A DNA stretch of 64,000 bases from assembly GCA_030426665.1 (NCBI GenBank), contig JAUHYD010000014.1, positions 1 to 64,000 of the forward strand. Reading direction: 5' to 3'. This DNA is from Bacteroidia bacterium. GTDB taxonomy: Bacteria > Bacteroidota > Bacteroidia > Chitinophagales > Chitinophagaceae. A program made the position numbers and the translations under genes. Shown piece by piece: positions 18,736-28,567 of this stretch (position 1 is its first letter; each line of letters opens with the position of its first letter). The notes beneath the pieces are model-generated. The model ran no database searches and had not been told where the DNA came from. It worked only from the letters and a program-made list of their open reading frames with translations.

Positions 18736-19362
18736 TTGAAATTATCTTGCCTACTGTTTATTGTCATTTGTACAAATTTCTGCTCCTTTTCTCAATCAAG
18801 ATACAGCACCATGAGAGTAGTTGACGCTTCGCTACGTGACACATGCTACAACAAAATAGTTTCCCCTTTTGTCGAGCAACAAACCAATAACCCTGAGAGA
18901 TACTCTAGAAACGAACAGCGGAAAAGAAGAAGGCATAAGGAGCACATGTATGCCATAGCAAAATGCAAAACGAATATACACGGCATTCAAGAAATCAACT
19001 ACGTTGCGGCCGGTGCAAATACCAACCAACTATTCCTGTACCTTTCTTGCCGCAACACCCTGCCTAATTTCAAATTGGCAATCAAAAACGACAGCTTTTC
19101 TGTAGTGGACGAATACTACCCCTTTTGCGGACGTGCTGGATGGTATGAAACAAAAACAAGGAAACAGGAGCTAACCTTGGACAAAAGGAAATACGAACCA
19201 GACGATACCATATTTGGGTATATCAACTACCATTTCGACAGAATATACCATTCGGCTTCACAAACAGACAGTGTCTATACCTACTTTTTTACAGGGTACT
19301 TTTCCGCAATAGTTGACGCTGCATCAGATAAGCCTCACAAAAAGCGCAAACGAGACCATTGA
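18736..19362 (+). CDS. Secreted protein of unknown function
   Basis: 208 residues starting with TTG at 18736; no in-frame ATG precedes the hydrophobic signal (LLFIVICTNFCSFSQ). The mature protein is basic and Tyr-rich with a run of Arg/Lys (QRKRRRHKEH near residue 65) and a basic end (HKKRKRDH). I do not recognise a family. It is the third gene of the accessory stretch between gltX and the oxidoreductase, in the same direction as the DUF488 pair but 246 bp away, so it is probably separate. Confidence 0.5.
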   Translation: MKLSCLLFIVICTNFCSFSQSRYSTMRVVDASLRDTCYNKIVSPFVEQQTNNPERYSRNEQRKRRRHKEHMYAIAKCKTNIHGIQEINYVAAGANTNQLFLYLSCRNTLPNFKLAIKNDSFSVVDEYYPFCGRAGWYETKTRKQELTLDKRKYEPDDTIFGYINYHFDRIYHSASQTDSVYTYFFTGYFSAIVDAASDKPHKKRKRDH

Positions 19363-19458
19363 CGTTCCCCAGCAACGGTCGGCAGCGACAAAGGCAAGCA
19401 TTATTACACCCCCCATCCCCGTTTGGCGCCAGTGTTTTCCGCTGGTGTCTAAGCCATT

Positions 19459-19477
19459 GCCAGTCTTTTTGACTGGC
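19459..19477. other. Compact hairpin downstream of the secreted unknown
   Basis: GCCAGTC, TTTTT, GACTGGC forms a perfect 7-bp stem with a T5 loop in the gap between two convergent genes. It lacks a trailing T-tract but could act as a terminator or be a remnant of a mobile element end. Confidence 0.45.
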
Positions 19478-19621
19478 GGGCAAGCCTTAACTCTTTTGTA
19501 ACGGGGATGTTACGGATTAGCATTTGCAACGCCCTTAAAACGCTCACTTCTCCTTTTTCCAACTGGTCGAAGTGTCTCACTTCTACCTTTTTGTAGCAAG
19601 TGCCACGCTTGTATTGTAAGG

Positions 19622-20575
19622 CTATAAGGTTACGACTATGTTCCCTTTTTTGTGATGGGTTTGTGCATGTTGGTGTGCTTTTACTATATCAGAGAAGGGG
19701 TAATTATGGTCTATTACCGCTTTTAGTTTTCCCTCATTAACTAAGCTTTTTATATAATTCAGGTCATCAGTCGTACTTTTCGAAATACCGGTAATCAAGC
19801 GCTTACTACCTCTAATACCGGACACTAACGACTGAAAAAGAATACGCATACTCATGGCTACCGTAAGAAATATGCCGCCCCGGACAAGTGCCTTTTTGCT
19901 CTTTCTGAAATCGGCTTTACCTACTGCGTCAAAGATGCAGTCGTACGCCTCCCCTGATTGGGTAAAGTCGGCCCTGGTATAGTCAATTACTTTGTCTGCT
20001 CCCAGAGACCGAACCAGTTCTGTATTAGCGGTACTGCAAACAGCCGTTACCTCTGCTCCTAATATTTTTGCCAATTGTACGGCATAAGTACCTACACTTC
20101 CGGACGCGCCATATATAAGTACTTTTTGTCCCGGCTGAATATTTGCCTTACGGAGAAAGAAAAGTGCCGCCGTTGCACCAACGGGTAATGCTGCTGCGGC
20201 AGCATCTGAAATACCTTCCGGTTTTAGTGACAACGTGCCATTAGCGGGAACAGCCACATATGCTGCATGCGCACCTCCATTTTGACCCGCCAGTCCGAAT
20301 ATGTGGTCCCCTTTACGGAAGGAGGAGCCGTTACTGTTCACAGCCTCTACTATACCCGAAAACTCATGTCCTAATATGGTTCTTTTAGGTTTACGAATAC
20401 CGTTATAAAGTTTAATTGCAAATGGCTCCCCTGCTCTCATTCGCCAATCACCGGCGGTTACGGTAGTAGCATTTACTTTTACCAGTATCTCATTGTCTTT
20501 TAGTTCGGGCTTTGCTATCTCCTTTATTTGCACAACTTCCGGTGCTCCGTATTCCGTATATACTGCTGCTTTCAT
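19622..20575 (-). CDS. Zinc-independent NAD(P)-dependent alcohol dehydrogenase / quinone reductase
   Basis: 317 residues of the medium-chain dehydrogenase fold. The GroES-like half carries ILGHEFSGIVEAV without the structural zinc cysteines, and the Rossmann half carries IYGASGSVGTYAVQLAK (about residues 148-164). This is the quinone oxidoreductase/enoyl reductase branch, which reduces quinones or activated double bonds with NADPH. The substrate is not predictable. It is convergent with the accessory genes and divergent from the sensor kinase. Confidence 0.85.
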   Translation of the reverse strand: MKAAVYTEYGAPEVVQIKEIAKPELKDNEILVKVNATTVTAGDWRMRAGEPFAIKLYNGIRKPKRTILGHEFSGIVEAVNSNGSSFRKGDHIFGLAGQNGGAHAAYVAVPANGTLSLKPEGISDAAAAALPVGATAALFFLRKANIQPGQKVLIYGASGSVGTYAVQLAKILGAEVTAVCSTANTELVRSLGADKVIDYTRADFTQSGEAYDCIFDAVGKADFRKSKKALVRGGIFLTVAMSMRILFQSLVSGIRGSKRLITGISKSTTDDLNYIKSLVNEGKLKAVIDHNYPFSDIVKAHQHAQTHHKKGNIVVTL

Positions 20576-20991
20576 TTTTCTTGTTTTAGAATTTTAATGT
20601 TTTTGTTGACCAGAGGTTTTTTTCTGTCGGAAACAAAAGTGAGGTGATTTGGCGTAGCAGGAGTTCGAATAATCCGGCTTGTCGTTCGGGATTATAATCC
20701 CGAACATAGTTTGAAGAGATAACAGAGAGTAGGGGTGTCTATTGCTGTGACATATTCAACTGGTTGAAGTGTCGTTTATAAAAAACTGACGGAATATGGT
20801 TCAAGGAGTTTCCCTCCACAGTACCTACGCGTTGTTCACACTTTGTCATCGACAGCCATTCTCGATTATTACTGATACTTATTCCAGACTTCTGTAAATT
20901 GCTCAATGCTTGCGGTATGTCATGAGTAGGTTGCAGAACGCGCGCCATCCGTATATTTGATATAAACGCAATAAATAGTTACTTTTTCAGG
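20576..20991. other. Divergent intergenic region, about 415 bp
   Basis: It separates the oxidoreductase from the sensor kinase. A promoter for the kinase lies at 20930-20959. A 69-codon minus-strand frame at 20739-20948 has no recognisable family and no good start context and is not called. No RNA or repeat was recognised. Confidence 0.5.
20930..20959 (+). promoter_or_regulatory. Candidate promoter for the sensor kinase gene
   Basis: GTTG at 20930-20933 and TATATTTG at 20952-20959 are separated by 18 bp, close to the Bacteroidota -33/-7 arrangement. The GTG start is 32 nt further on. Confidence 0.5.
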
Positions 20992-23900
20992 GTGAATACT
21001 TTTTGTAGAGGCGTTTTTACTTTTCTTGGCTTGTTGATTGCTATATGTACTACTGTTGTGAAAGGACAGGAGGCCACTTCTTTTAATCTGAATACAGATA
21101 GAGGTTTGCCGTCTAATCATGTATATGGTATGATTACTGATAAGAACGGTTATCTGTGGATATGCACTAACAAGGGTGTTTGTAGGTATAACGGATATTC
21201 TGTGACTCATTTCAATGTATCGGACGGGCTGCCTACAGATGATATATGGGAGCTTTATGAAGACCGAAAAGGCAGAATATGGCTAGGTAATATAGCCAAT
21301 GAAATCGGCTACATTTTCAGGGGGAAGTATCACAGGGCAAACCTTAAAAATATAGAGGGTACACTTTACCCAACTAATATCAGGACATATGGGGATGGGA
21401 TTTCTTTTATTACACCTTACAACGAAGGGGGAAAGTTTCATACGTTCTGTTATTTTGACAATGACACCATTTTCGGCCTTATCGCAGATGGCTATGTCAA
21501 GCACCAGTTGCAGTTTGCAGATGCAAAACCTATCAGTGAGAGTTTGCCCTTGGTTGATAAATATGGCAACTCATTTTACATCTTGTCGGGTAAATATATT
21601 TACAGGCATATAACAGATAGTGGGACAAACAGAAGTACCAACATTCATGATAATGTTTCCTTTGTAGCAGAAATAGAAAATGTCCTCCCTAAGGACTATG
21701 GTTCGTATCTGAATTTTGTTATCGGCGATAACGTTCTATCGTATGACCCTGCGGTAAAGCCGGAGGTCATCTATTTCACCAATCTGGTGACGGGAGCTAC
21801 TCAAACCTGCTCTTTCGATTTAGCAATTGACGATTATATTCGTTTTGTTTACATAGAGAAAAAGCCCATTAATGGTAACGTATTTTATGTGGTCACAAAG
21901 TCTGATGTTATTAGATGCAGATACGAGTCTGACTTGCAAATTCTGCAAAAGTATAAGATAGGAGACTTTGTTCCGGAGACTATTAGCGAAAGTGTCAACA
22001 TCAATACCTTGCACAAGAGCGACAAGTGGAACTATTGCATAGGAACTACCAACTACGGTGTATGGATAGACTATCGGCTTCCCAGTCACAACTTTAAAAG
22101 CACTTCAATAGCGTTGGGGAATGCCGTAAATGTCGGCACCTGTCGCGATTCAATTTCTTTCTGGTGGGACGAAAAGACTTCACAATTAACTTCAATAGAC
22201 TATGCGCACAACGTAGTAAAGTATGATGTCGGGACGGCTTCGGGAATAAAGCAAATATCAATGATGTCAAAAGACTCATTATTAGTATTAGCAAAGGCGC
22301 CTTACTTGTTGGTAGAAAACCGAAAAAAGTTGATACCGTATAAAGTAGAATTACCGACCAATGCAGCGTATACGGTATTGCAAACAAACGGGAATATTTT
22401 TCTGTTTGCCGGACTTAGAGGCCTATGGTCTGCCACTGTATCAGGAGATTCTGTGTATTCAAAGACAATTGACTATGATCGGTATCTGGGGCTGTTTTAT
22501 GATTCGCTACGAGAAAAACATTGGGCATATAACCGCAACAAAATCATTGTTACGGAGAAAAACAACAATAGAAAAACGATACTTAATGAGCTTAATAGTG
22601 AAGCAATAAATGATATAGAATGGGCAGGAATAGACAATAGTTACGGAAATGTGTTCCTTAAATCGTACGACAATCTATTAATGTATGATCTGGAGCAAAA
22701 CACTACCCAAAAGCTATTTAAACATTTCAGGGTTACAGGTCAAGCATTTATCTTTTCATACGAAGACAAGTTGATTGTGGTATGGAAGTATGGGATTCTC
22801 TTTAGTGTGATTGAAGGGAAAATGAAATTGTCAGATGCGCTATGGTACCCCAACTCGAAAAACATAAAATATACTGACGTTTACGGGGCGGTGACAATGA
22901 ATAACAAAATAGTGTTGAACACCAATAAAGGAGTTTATACCGTTCAGATTCCGGAGACGAAACAAATACTTGATAACAATGATGCAATTCAGAATAAGTA
23001 CAGTGTAATCCTGCGCTATAGAGATACTGTATTTAACCTTAAAAGCAAAGATACCATTACGATTAACCCGAAAGAGCGCAAAGTACTTTTCGACATTATT
23101 AACCCCAATGGCAATGGTAGCCTAAAGTACTATTATGCCTATGGAAAGCCGGACAACTTTACAGTATTGAACTCAAACGAATTAAACACATCAGAACTGT
23201 TTGTACCGGATAACTACTATAAACTGTATCTGTATGCTATTGACGAATCGTGGAAGAGTGATGTTTTTGAATTGAATATGTATATAAAACCACTTTGGTG
23301 GCAAACGCAATCAGCAGTAAAGATTATCTGGGGTGGGGGTATCATACTTGGACTTTTGATACTGACATCTGCAGTATTACTGACACGAAAAATAGTACTT
23401 AAGGCAGCAGAAAGGAAGCAACTAAACATGGAAATGGAGCTCAAATCCATATACGCTCAAATAAATCCACACTTTATTTTTAACTCTCTGAGTTCGGCAC
23501 TATTGTTAGTGAGCAACAACAAAATGGATGATGCCTATGCTCATATTTCTAAGTTTTCCAGATTGCTACGCAACTACCTGAAGTCTTCCAGAAACAAATA
23601 CATTACCATAGAGGAAGAAGTGGAGAATTTGCGAAATTACATTGAATTGCAACAGGCCCGATTCAAAGACAGGTTTGATTATGAGTTTTCGATTGACCCC
23701 AGATTGAATTCAGGCTATATGAATATTCCTTCATTATTAATTCAGCCTTTTGTTGAAAATGCAATCAATCACGGGATATTGCTTAAGCAAGGAAAGGGTA
23801 GGCTGAAAGTGGGCTTAAACATACCCGACGGCGGAAATATGCTTGTATGTACTATCGAAGATAATGGGGTTGGGAGAGCCTATTCAAAGCAGTTGCGGGC

Positions 23901-24081
23901 ATCCAGAGAAGAAAAAAAAGCCTCTTACGGTGACTTGATGATACAGGACCTGATAAGTATATTCAATAGGTACGAAGACATGCAGATCACGATAGCATAT
24001 ACTGACAAGGAGCCCCCCGAATCCGGAACTATTGTAACGATAAAAATTAAGAGCAAACAATACAAGCTGAACGCCACCTAA
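20992..24081 (+). CDS. Two-component propeller sensor with LytS/YehU-type histidine kinase domain
   Basis: 1029 residues from a GTG start. A signal or anchor helix (FTFLGLLIAICTTVVKG) is followed by a large periplasmic beta-propeller built of Reg_prop-like repeats (GLPSNHVYGMITDKNGYLWI and SDGLPTDDIWELYEDRKGRI), a Y_Y_Y-like region before residue 765, a membrane helix near 770-792, and a His_kinase domain. The phospho-acceptor is in QINPHFIFNSL (His near 826), the N box in QPFVENAINHG (near 920) and the G box in DNGVGRAY (near 957). Such kinases usually pair with a LytTR response regulator encoded next door; none is here, so this sensor is an orphan. Confidence 0.88.
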   Translation: MNTFCRGVFTFLGLLIAICTTVVKGQEATSFNLNTDRGLPSNHVYGMITDKNGYLWICTNKGVCRYNGYSVTHFNVSDGLPTDDIWELYEDRKGRIWLGNIANEIGYIFRGKYHRANLKNIEGTLYPTNIRTYGDGISFITPYNEGGKFHTFCYFDNDTIFGLIADGYVKHQLQFADAKPISESLPLVDKYGNSFYILSGKYIYRHITDSGTNRSTNIHDNVSFVAEIENVLPKDYGSYLNFVIGDNVLSYDPAVKPEVIYFTNLVTGATQTCSFDLAIDDYIRFVYIEKKPINGNVFYVVTKSDVIRCRYESDLQILQKYKIGDFVPETISESVNINTLHKSDKWNYCIGTTNYGVWIDYRLPSHNFKSTSIALGNAVNVGTCRDSISFWWDEKTSQLTSIDYAHNVVKYDVGTASGIKQISMMSKDSLLVLAKAPYLLVENRKKLIPYKVELPTNAAYTVLQTNGNIFLFAGLRGLWSATVSGDSVYSKTIDYDRYLGLFYDSLREKHWAYNRNKIIVTEKNNNRKTILNELNSEAINDIEWAGIDNSYGNVFLKSYDNLLMYDLEQNTTQKLFKHFRVTGQAFIFSYEDKLIVVWKYGILFSVIEGKMKLSDALWYPNSKNIKYTDVYGAVTMNNKIVLNTNKGVYTVQIPETKQILDNNDAIQNKYSVILRYRDTVFNLKSKDTITINPKERKVLFDIINPNGNGSLKYYYAYGKPDNFTVLNSNELNTSELFVPDNYYKLYLYAIDESWKSDVFELNMYIKPLWWQTQSAVKIIWGGGIILGLLILTSAVLLTRKIVLKAAERKQLNMEMELKSIYAQINPHFIFNSLSSALLLVSNNKMDDAYAHISKFSRLLRNYLKSSRNKYITIEEEVENLRNYIELQQARFKDRFDYEFSIDPRLNSGYMNIPSLLIQPFVENAINHGILLKQGKGRLKVGLNIPDGGNMLVCTIEDNGVGRAYSKQLRASREEKKASYGDLMIQDLISIFNRYEDMQITIAYTDKEPPESGTIVTIKIKSKQYKLNAT

Positions 24082-24124
24082 CAACGCATCAAACTTTTAT
24101 TCCGGTTGCTCTGTAAACTCTTTT

Positions 24125-25726
24125 TCACTGAACCCATAAAGACAAAATTACACTTGCTCTTTCTGCTGTCAGTCGCAGCGAGTAAATACCGCATTGTAAT
24201 CCGGACAGATTGATATCTTCCTGTATTTTCCCTCCAATCATTTTGTATTTATTTGTATGCACAATCTGGCCGAGGACATTAATAACTTCCAGCTTATATT
24301 CTTTTTCGGAAGGATCCAGCTTACCGACTAAACTAAATGTGCCGTTGCTAGGGTTCGGAAAAACAGATACCGGAGTACCGGCAGATATTAGCCCGTCCAC
24401 ACCTTCGGTTGTACCCAATTTCACAGCCCAGAAGTCCTCCCAACCTTTAAAGTTATCGATGTCTCCGTCTGAAGAACCTGTGTAGCCCAAAACAAAGTAT
24501 TCATCGGCTGCCGACTGGAGCACTGCGTGGGCATAGTCGCCACCAGCCCCACCCATGCACCGCTGCCATAGTAAGTTCCCGACATTGTCAATTTTTATGA
24601 GCCAAATATCTGTGCCACCATTTTTGGATGTTATTTGCCCGTCCTCCGATGCCGTCCACCCTGCAATAACGAAACCGCCGTCGGGTGTTGCAACCATACT
24701 GCGGACAACATCAGGGCCGGTACCGCCATATGTTTTCTTCCAGTTTACATTTCCCATATTGTCCAGTTCGACAATCCAGAAGTCGCCTTCGTATGCTGTT
24801 CCGCCACGATAACCAGTGACATCTCCGTCGGATGAGGTAGTGGTAGAAGCCAGCGTGTACTTGCCATCGACAGCTTCAATTATGGAATACCCTGCCTCGT
24901 ACCCTGCTCCACCAAGACACTTTTGCCATAAAAGGGTGCCGGTATTGCTAATTTTCAGTGTCCAAGCATCGCCCACATACAGACCTCCGTGATGGCCGGT
25001 CACATCGCCGTCTTCAGAACCGGTGTAACCCGTGAGTAGGTAATTATTGTCGCTCGTCGCTGTGATGGCAAACGCTACTTCGTCGCCGGCGCCTCCATAG
25101 CAATGTTGCCACAGAATGTCCCCGGCGCTACTGAGCTTCACTACCCACACGTCCGGACCAATGCCGGGATGATAGCCAATTACATCGCCATCAGCTGACG
25201 CGGTTCCGCCGGCAACCAGATAACCACCATCACTTGTTTGGATGATGGCATTCAGGAGTTCCTGCGCGCTTCCTCCCAGTGCCTTTTGCCACACAATATT
25301 TCCAATGTTATCGAGTTTAACCACCCAGCCATCGCCAACTCCATGATAGCCGGTTACATCCCCATCGCCGGAGGTTGTCTCGCCACAAACAATAAACCCT
25401 CCGTCAGTAGTTTCCTTAATATCATACGCAATCTCCTGCCCCGAACCTCCGATCGAAGTTTGCCACAAAATAGCCCCGGTTAAACTAACCTTCACTATCC
25501 ACATATCGGTTGTAAACGGGCTGGCCGGGTGGGTAATATCGCCGTTGGGGGAATTACTCCTGCCTACCATAACGTACCCATCATGAGTGGCTACTGCAGC
25601 AAAACCATTGTCTCTCTGTGTACCACCATAACAGGATCGCCATTGAATTAGTGGTGCCTGCGCAGTGCAATTGAGCGAGAACAAAGAGCCGGAAATGATA
25701 GATATAAGAATGAGTATAGTTTTCAT
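24125..25726 (-). CDS. Secreted repeat protein (propeller-like) with T9SS sorting domain
   Basis: 533 residues with signal peptide (LILISIISGSLFSLNCTAQ). Residues 25-430 contain about seven repeats of roughly 55 residues with the pattern WQK-x-GG-x-G, then DGGY-x-V-G-x-T-x-S-x-DGDVTG, then D-x-WVVKL, typical of a secreted beta-propeller. Residues 445-533 form a T9SS type A domain (VSVFPNPSNGTFSLVGKLD) but end in LSLWVQ rather than a basic tail. Role unknown, surface or extracellular. Confidence 0.85.
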   Translation of the reverse strand: MKTILILISIISGSLFSLNCTAQAPLIQWRSCYGGTQRDNGFAAVATHDGYVMVGRSNSPNGDITHPASPFTTDMWIVKVSLTGAILWQTSIGGSGQEIAYDIKETTDGGFIVCGETTSGDGDVTGYHGVGDGWVVKLDNIGNIVWQKALGGSAQELLNAIIQTSDGGYLVAGGTASADGDVIGYHPGIGPDVWVVKLSSAGDILWQHCYGGAGDEVAFAITATSDNNYLLTGYTGSEDGDVTGHHGGLYVGDAWTLKISNTGTLLWQKCLGGAGYEAGYSIIEAVDGKYTLASTTTSSDGDVTGYRGGTAYEGDFWIVELDNMGNVNWKKTYGGTGPDVVRSMVATPDGGFVIAGWTASEDGQITSKNGGTDIWLIKIDNVGNLLWQRCMGGAGGDYAHAVLQSAADEYFVLGYTGSSDGDIDNFKGWEDFWAVKLGTTEGVDGLISAGTPVSVFPNPSNGTFSLVGKLDPSEKEYKLEVINVLGQIVHTNKYKMIGGKIQEDINLSGLQCGIYSLRLTAERASVILSLWVQ

Positions 25727-25830
25727 GTTGTAGAAATTGTAACTAATGTATGACTTTTTACAACATTTAAACGAAATCTTTAAGAAACGAAATAGCTGCG
25801 ACGCAAACAGGCTGTACTTTGATGAAAGCT

Positions 25831-25864
25831 AGTCAAAAGAAACCCTCCGGGATCGGCCGGAGGG
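25831..25864 (-). terminator. Terminator for the outer-membrane receptor gene
   Basis: CCCTCCGG at 25843-25850 pairs perfectly with CCGGAGGG at 25857-25864 around a 6-nt loop; read on the minus strand it is followed by TTTCTTTT. It lies 56 bp after the receptor stop codon. Confidence 0.85.
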
Positions 25865-25919
25865 ATGCTGCAACAGATACAGCTTCACTTGCTAATTGGA
25901 AGGCGGGAAAAACTTCAGG

Positions 25920-28385
25920 CTATCCGGTATTGTTGCTCACTCTACCTTTTTCATCTTCTGCCCCACCCCGATGACGCATAGATGGCGGCAAGGTGCGCTT
26001 GCCGAATCTGTAGATAAGCGATACCGATACCTGTCTGGAATCTCTTGTCACTACAAATGTTTCTCTGTAGTCGTTGTAGTTGGAAGTGGCTCTGGGGTTG
26101 CCCTTCCAGAAAATATCCTGTGCTCTGAGGCGTAGTGTAGCCCGCTTGTCGAGAAAGTTTTTCTGAACGCCCATATTCAGCATCCATGTCGGCTTCAGGT
26201 TCATATAGCCATACACTTGCGGTGCCTGATAGAACCCACCTATCTCGGCAGCCCAGCTGCGGGGCAGAATGAAGCTGTTGTTGGAATTAACATTAAACGT
26301 CGTTCTCCCTGCATTCAGAACTGAGTTGGCTATATTGCCGGTATAGTGCGAATAGTAAGCGTTAACGTTGGTGGTGTTGTTCCACCAATTGGTAAAGCGA
26401 AACTGATAGGAACCACTTAAACCATAATAGTCCATACCTGAAAGGTTTTTATTGGTCTGTATGGTTACCTTGCTTTCAGTTGTGCTAGGCTGTATTACCT
26501 GAGTAATTGGCGCTGTAGTGTGCGTATAGTTAACGCTGGTAATAAACCTTTGTTTGTAGGTGTATGATAGTTCGCTGTTATAAGACAGGGCTGGATTAAG
26601 GTAGGGGTCTCCGGCTTTATAAGTGGTGGGGTCCAGGTAGTAAGTAGATGGGTTGAGTTGGTCATAGCCGGGTCGTTCGATACGACGGCTAAGAGTAATG
26701 CCCAATTCATTCTTTGGGTTCAGGTGTCTTTGTAATGCAATGCTAGGAAAGAGTTGTGCGTAGTTTCTTTTGAAGGAAGAGTCAACTGCCAGAGTATTGG
26801 CGTCACCTTTGGCTATTGTTTGCTCTGCTCGCAAGCCTGCTTGTAAGCTCCACTTTTTCCAACTCTTATTGAAATTAACGTATCCTGCGTTGATGTTTTC
26901 CCGATAGATAAAATGGTTGGTGCGGGATGTATCGCTTATATAGTCGCCGTCGGAATAATTGTAGAAGTCCAGATCGTTGTCTGAGGTTACATAGCTGACT
27001 TTTGCCCCTACATCCATTTTTATACCCTTACCAATAGGCATACTGTAGTCTGCTTTTGCAGAGCGTATTTCGGTAAGTCCTTTTAGGTCTCCTCTGAAGA
27101 TCACAGGTGGGTTTCCTGACGGCATAAATGAACCATCGGGTAAATCGTCAAAATAGTTTGTGGTGTAGTGTTGCTGTCCGCGGCTTGGATAGGCTGCATA
27201 GTCTACGTCTACCGACAGTGACTTGCCGGTGCTATCGAATGAGTGTCTCAGGTTTAGGTTTACGGCACGGCTTCCCCAATGGTTCGGAGCACTATTGTCG
27301 GTAACAAAGTGCGACAGTTGTTGTTGGGTTGCAGAGTCAATCACCTTTGAATAGTTATACCCTGTTCTCTTAAAGTCGGTACCTGATGCACTTACTGAAG
27401 CACCGACACTGGTTTTAGAAGATAAGGAGTAGTCAATACCAACACTGCCGTTGTCAGATGCCATATTATAGTAGTAGTTGTTGTCTTGTACATAGGCTCC
27501 TGAAAAGACGCTGTTATTGTAAAAGTTTCTGTCTAATACGAGGTGGTTAAACGCACGACGATCGGACCGGTTGTAGCTACCGAACAGGTTCAGTTTTTTG
27601 TTGCGATAATTGAGATTGATGCCACCGTTTGTTTTTTTGTAAACCCCTTGAGCGTAGGTTCCGTTTACGCTGCCGTTCAATCCTGTTTTTTTGTCACGCT
27701 TCATTTTTATGTTGATGATGCCTGCAGTGCCTGCAGCGTCGTAACGGGCAGAGGGGTTAGAGATAATTTCTATTTTGTCAATTGAGCTTGAAGGGGTGCT
27801 TTTGAGCATGTCTGCAAGCTCCTGTGCCGATAGCGGTTGTCGTTTGCCATTAATCATCACATTAACTCCTTGCTTCCCTTTCAGGCTGATGTTGTCATTG
27901 TTATCCACAGTTACACCCGGAGAGCGGGAGAGCACCTCTAAAGCTGTGCTTCCACTATTGACAATGCTGTTTTCCACGTTTACTACGAGCTTGTCTGCAT
28001 GCACTTCGATAAACGGTTTCTGCGAACGTATGGCGACTTCATCAAGTTCTGTGCTGGTACTAATCATCATTATATCAGACACCGTTTGTGGTTTGTCGGT
28101 TACAGTAAGGGCATCGGTGTAGTATGTTTCATAGCCTAGCATTGAAACTTTAAGAAAGTAAAGGCCGGTAGTTTCAGGGGTGAGGCGGAACTCACCCTTT
28201 ATGTCGGTCAACTCTGTTTTTATCAGGGAAGAATCTGCGGCATTCATTAGTAAAACGCTGGCTAATGAAACCGGCAGACCCGCTTCATTGGCAACCCTGC
28301 CGGATATGCTGCCAGTATGGGCTGTAGCTGTAAGACGCTGTAATAGAAAACAAGATAAAGCGAGGCAAATGATACGTGCATTCAT
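25920..28385 (-). CDS. TonB-dependent outer-membrane beta-barrel protein (OMP_b-brl_3 type)
   Basis: 821 residues. Signal peptide, a carboxypeptidase-regulatory-like domain (SISGRVANEAGLPVSLASV, about 24-110), a plug (about 125-220, with INGKRQPLSAQELADMLKS and IEIISNPSARYDAAGTAGII) and a long C-terminal barrel. This architecture is common in Bacteroidota, often as outer-membrane receptors of unknown ligand. The C-terminus runs about 20 hydrophilic residues past the last predicted strand (YRFGKRTLPPSM), which is unusual for a barrel that normally ends in an aromatic. No SusD gene is nearby. Confidence 0.85.
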   Translation of the reverse strand: MNARIICLALSCFLLQRLTATAHTGSISGRVANEAGLPVSLASVLLMNAADSSLIKTELTDIKGEFRLTPETTGLYFLKVSMLGYETYYTDALTVTDKPQTVSDIMMISTSTELDEVAIRSQKPFIEVHADKLVVNVENSIVNSGSTALEVLSRSPGVTVDNNDNISLKGKQGVNVMINGKRQPLSAQELADMLKSTPSSSIDKIEIISNPSARYDAAGTAGIINIKMKRDKKTGLNGSVNGTYAQGVYKKTNGGINLNYRNKKLNLFGSYNRSDRRAFNHLVLDRNFYNNSVFSGAYVQDNNYYYNMASDNGSVGIDYSLSSKTSVGASVSASGTDFKRTGYNYSKVIDSATQQQLSHFVTDNSAPNHWGSRAVNLNLRHSFDSTGKSLSVDVDYAAYPSRGQQHYTTNYFDDLPDGSFMPSGNPPVIFRGDLKGLTEIRSAKADYSMPIGKGIKMDVGAKVSYVTSDNDLDFYNYSDGDYISDTSRTNHFIYRENINAGYVNFNKSWKKWSLQAGLRAEQTIAKGDANTLAVDSSFKRNYAQLFPSIALQRHLNPKNELGITLSRRIERPGYDQLNPSTYYLDPTTYKAGDPYLNPALSYNSELSYTYKQRFITSVNYTHTTAPITQVIQPSTTESKVTIQTNKNLSGMDYYGLSGSYQFRFTNWWNNTTNVNAYYSHYTGNIANSVLNAGRTTFNVNSNNSFILPRSWAAEIGGFYQAPQVYGYMNLKPTWMLNMGVQKNFLDKRATLRLRAQDIFWKGNPRATSNYNDYRETFVVTRDSRQVSVSLIYRFGKRTLPPSMRHRGGAEDEKGRVSNNTG

Positions 28386-28404
28386 AGTAGTTGTGTTGTC
28401 TATT

Positions 28405-28412
28405 CAAATGTA
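28405..28412 (-). promoter_or_regulatory. Candidate -7 box for the receptor gene
   Basis: The minus strand reads TACATTTG, a perfect TAnnTTTG, 19 nt before the ATG at 28385. No TTTG is seen at the -33 position; a palindrome lies there instead. Confidence 0.45.
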
Positions 28413-28434
28413 CCCAGCCTAAGTTGCCATGTAT

Positions 28435-28451
28435 TCACCCGTAGCGGGTGA
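28435..28451. promoter_or_regulatory. Palindrome TCACCCG-TAG-CGGGTGA, candidate operator
   Basis: A perfect 7-bp inverted repeat with a 3-nt centre lies 23-39 bp upstream of the receptor -7 box, overlapping where its -33 element should be. It also lies upstream of the divergent lipoprotein gene. Its placement fits a repressor or activator site. Confidence 0.4.
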
Positions 28452-28567
28452 TTTGCATTCCTGTAACACTTGCAATAATATATGTATCTCTATCCTGCAT
28501 TGATGTATATGTATGGGAATGTAATAAACTGATAGGTTTTCCGTTTTAAGAAGACAATCCGCTATTT

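Noticed and set aside
19500-19560. Possible integron attC-like end near the accessory stretch
   Set aside because: Short matches such as AACGGGGATGTTACGG looked suggestive, but no paired R and L boxes or integrase could be identified.
20739-20948. 69-codon minus-strand frame between the oxidoreductase and the sensor kinase
   Set aside because: No recognisable family, and the kinase promoter sits at its start. I first considered a LytTR remnant, but the residues do not fit.
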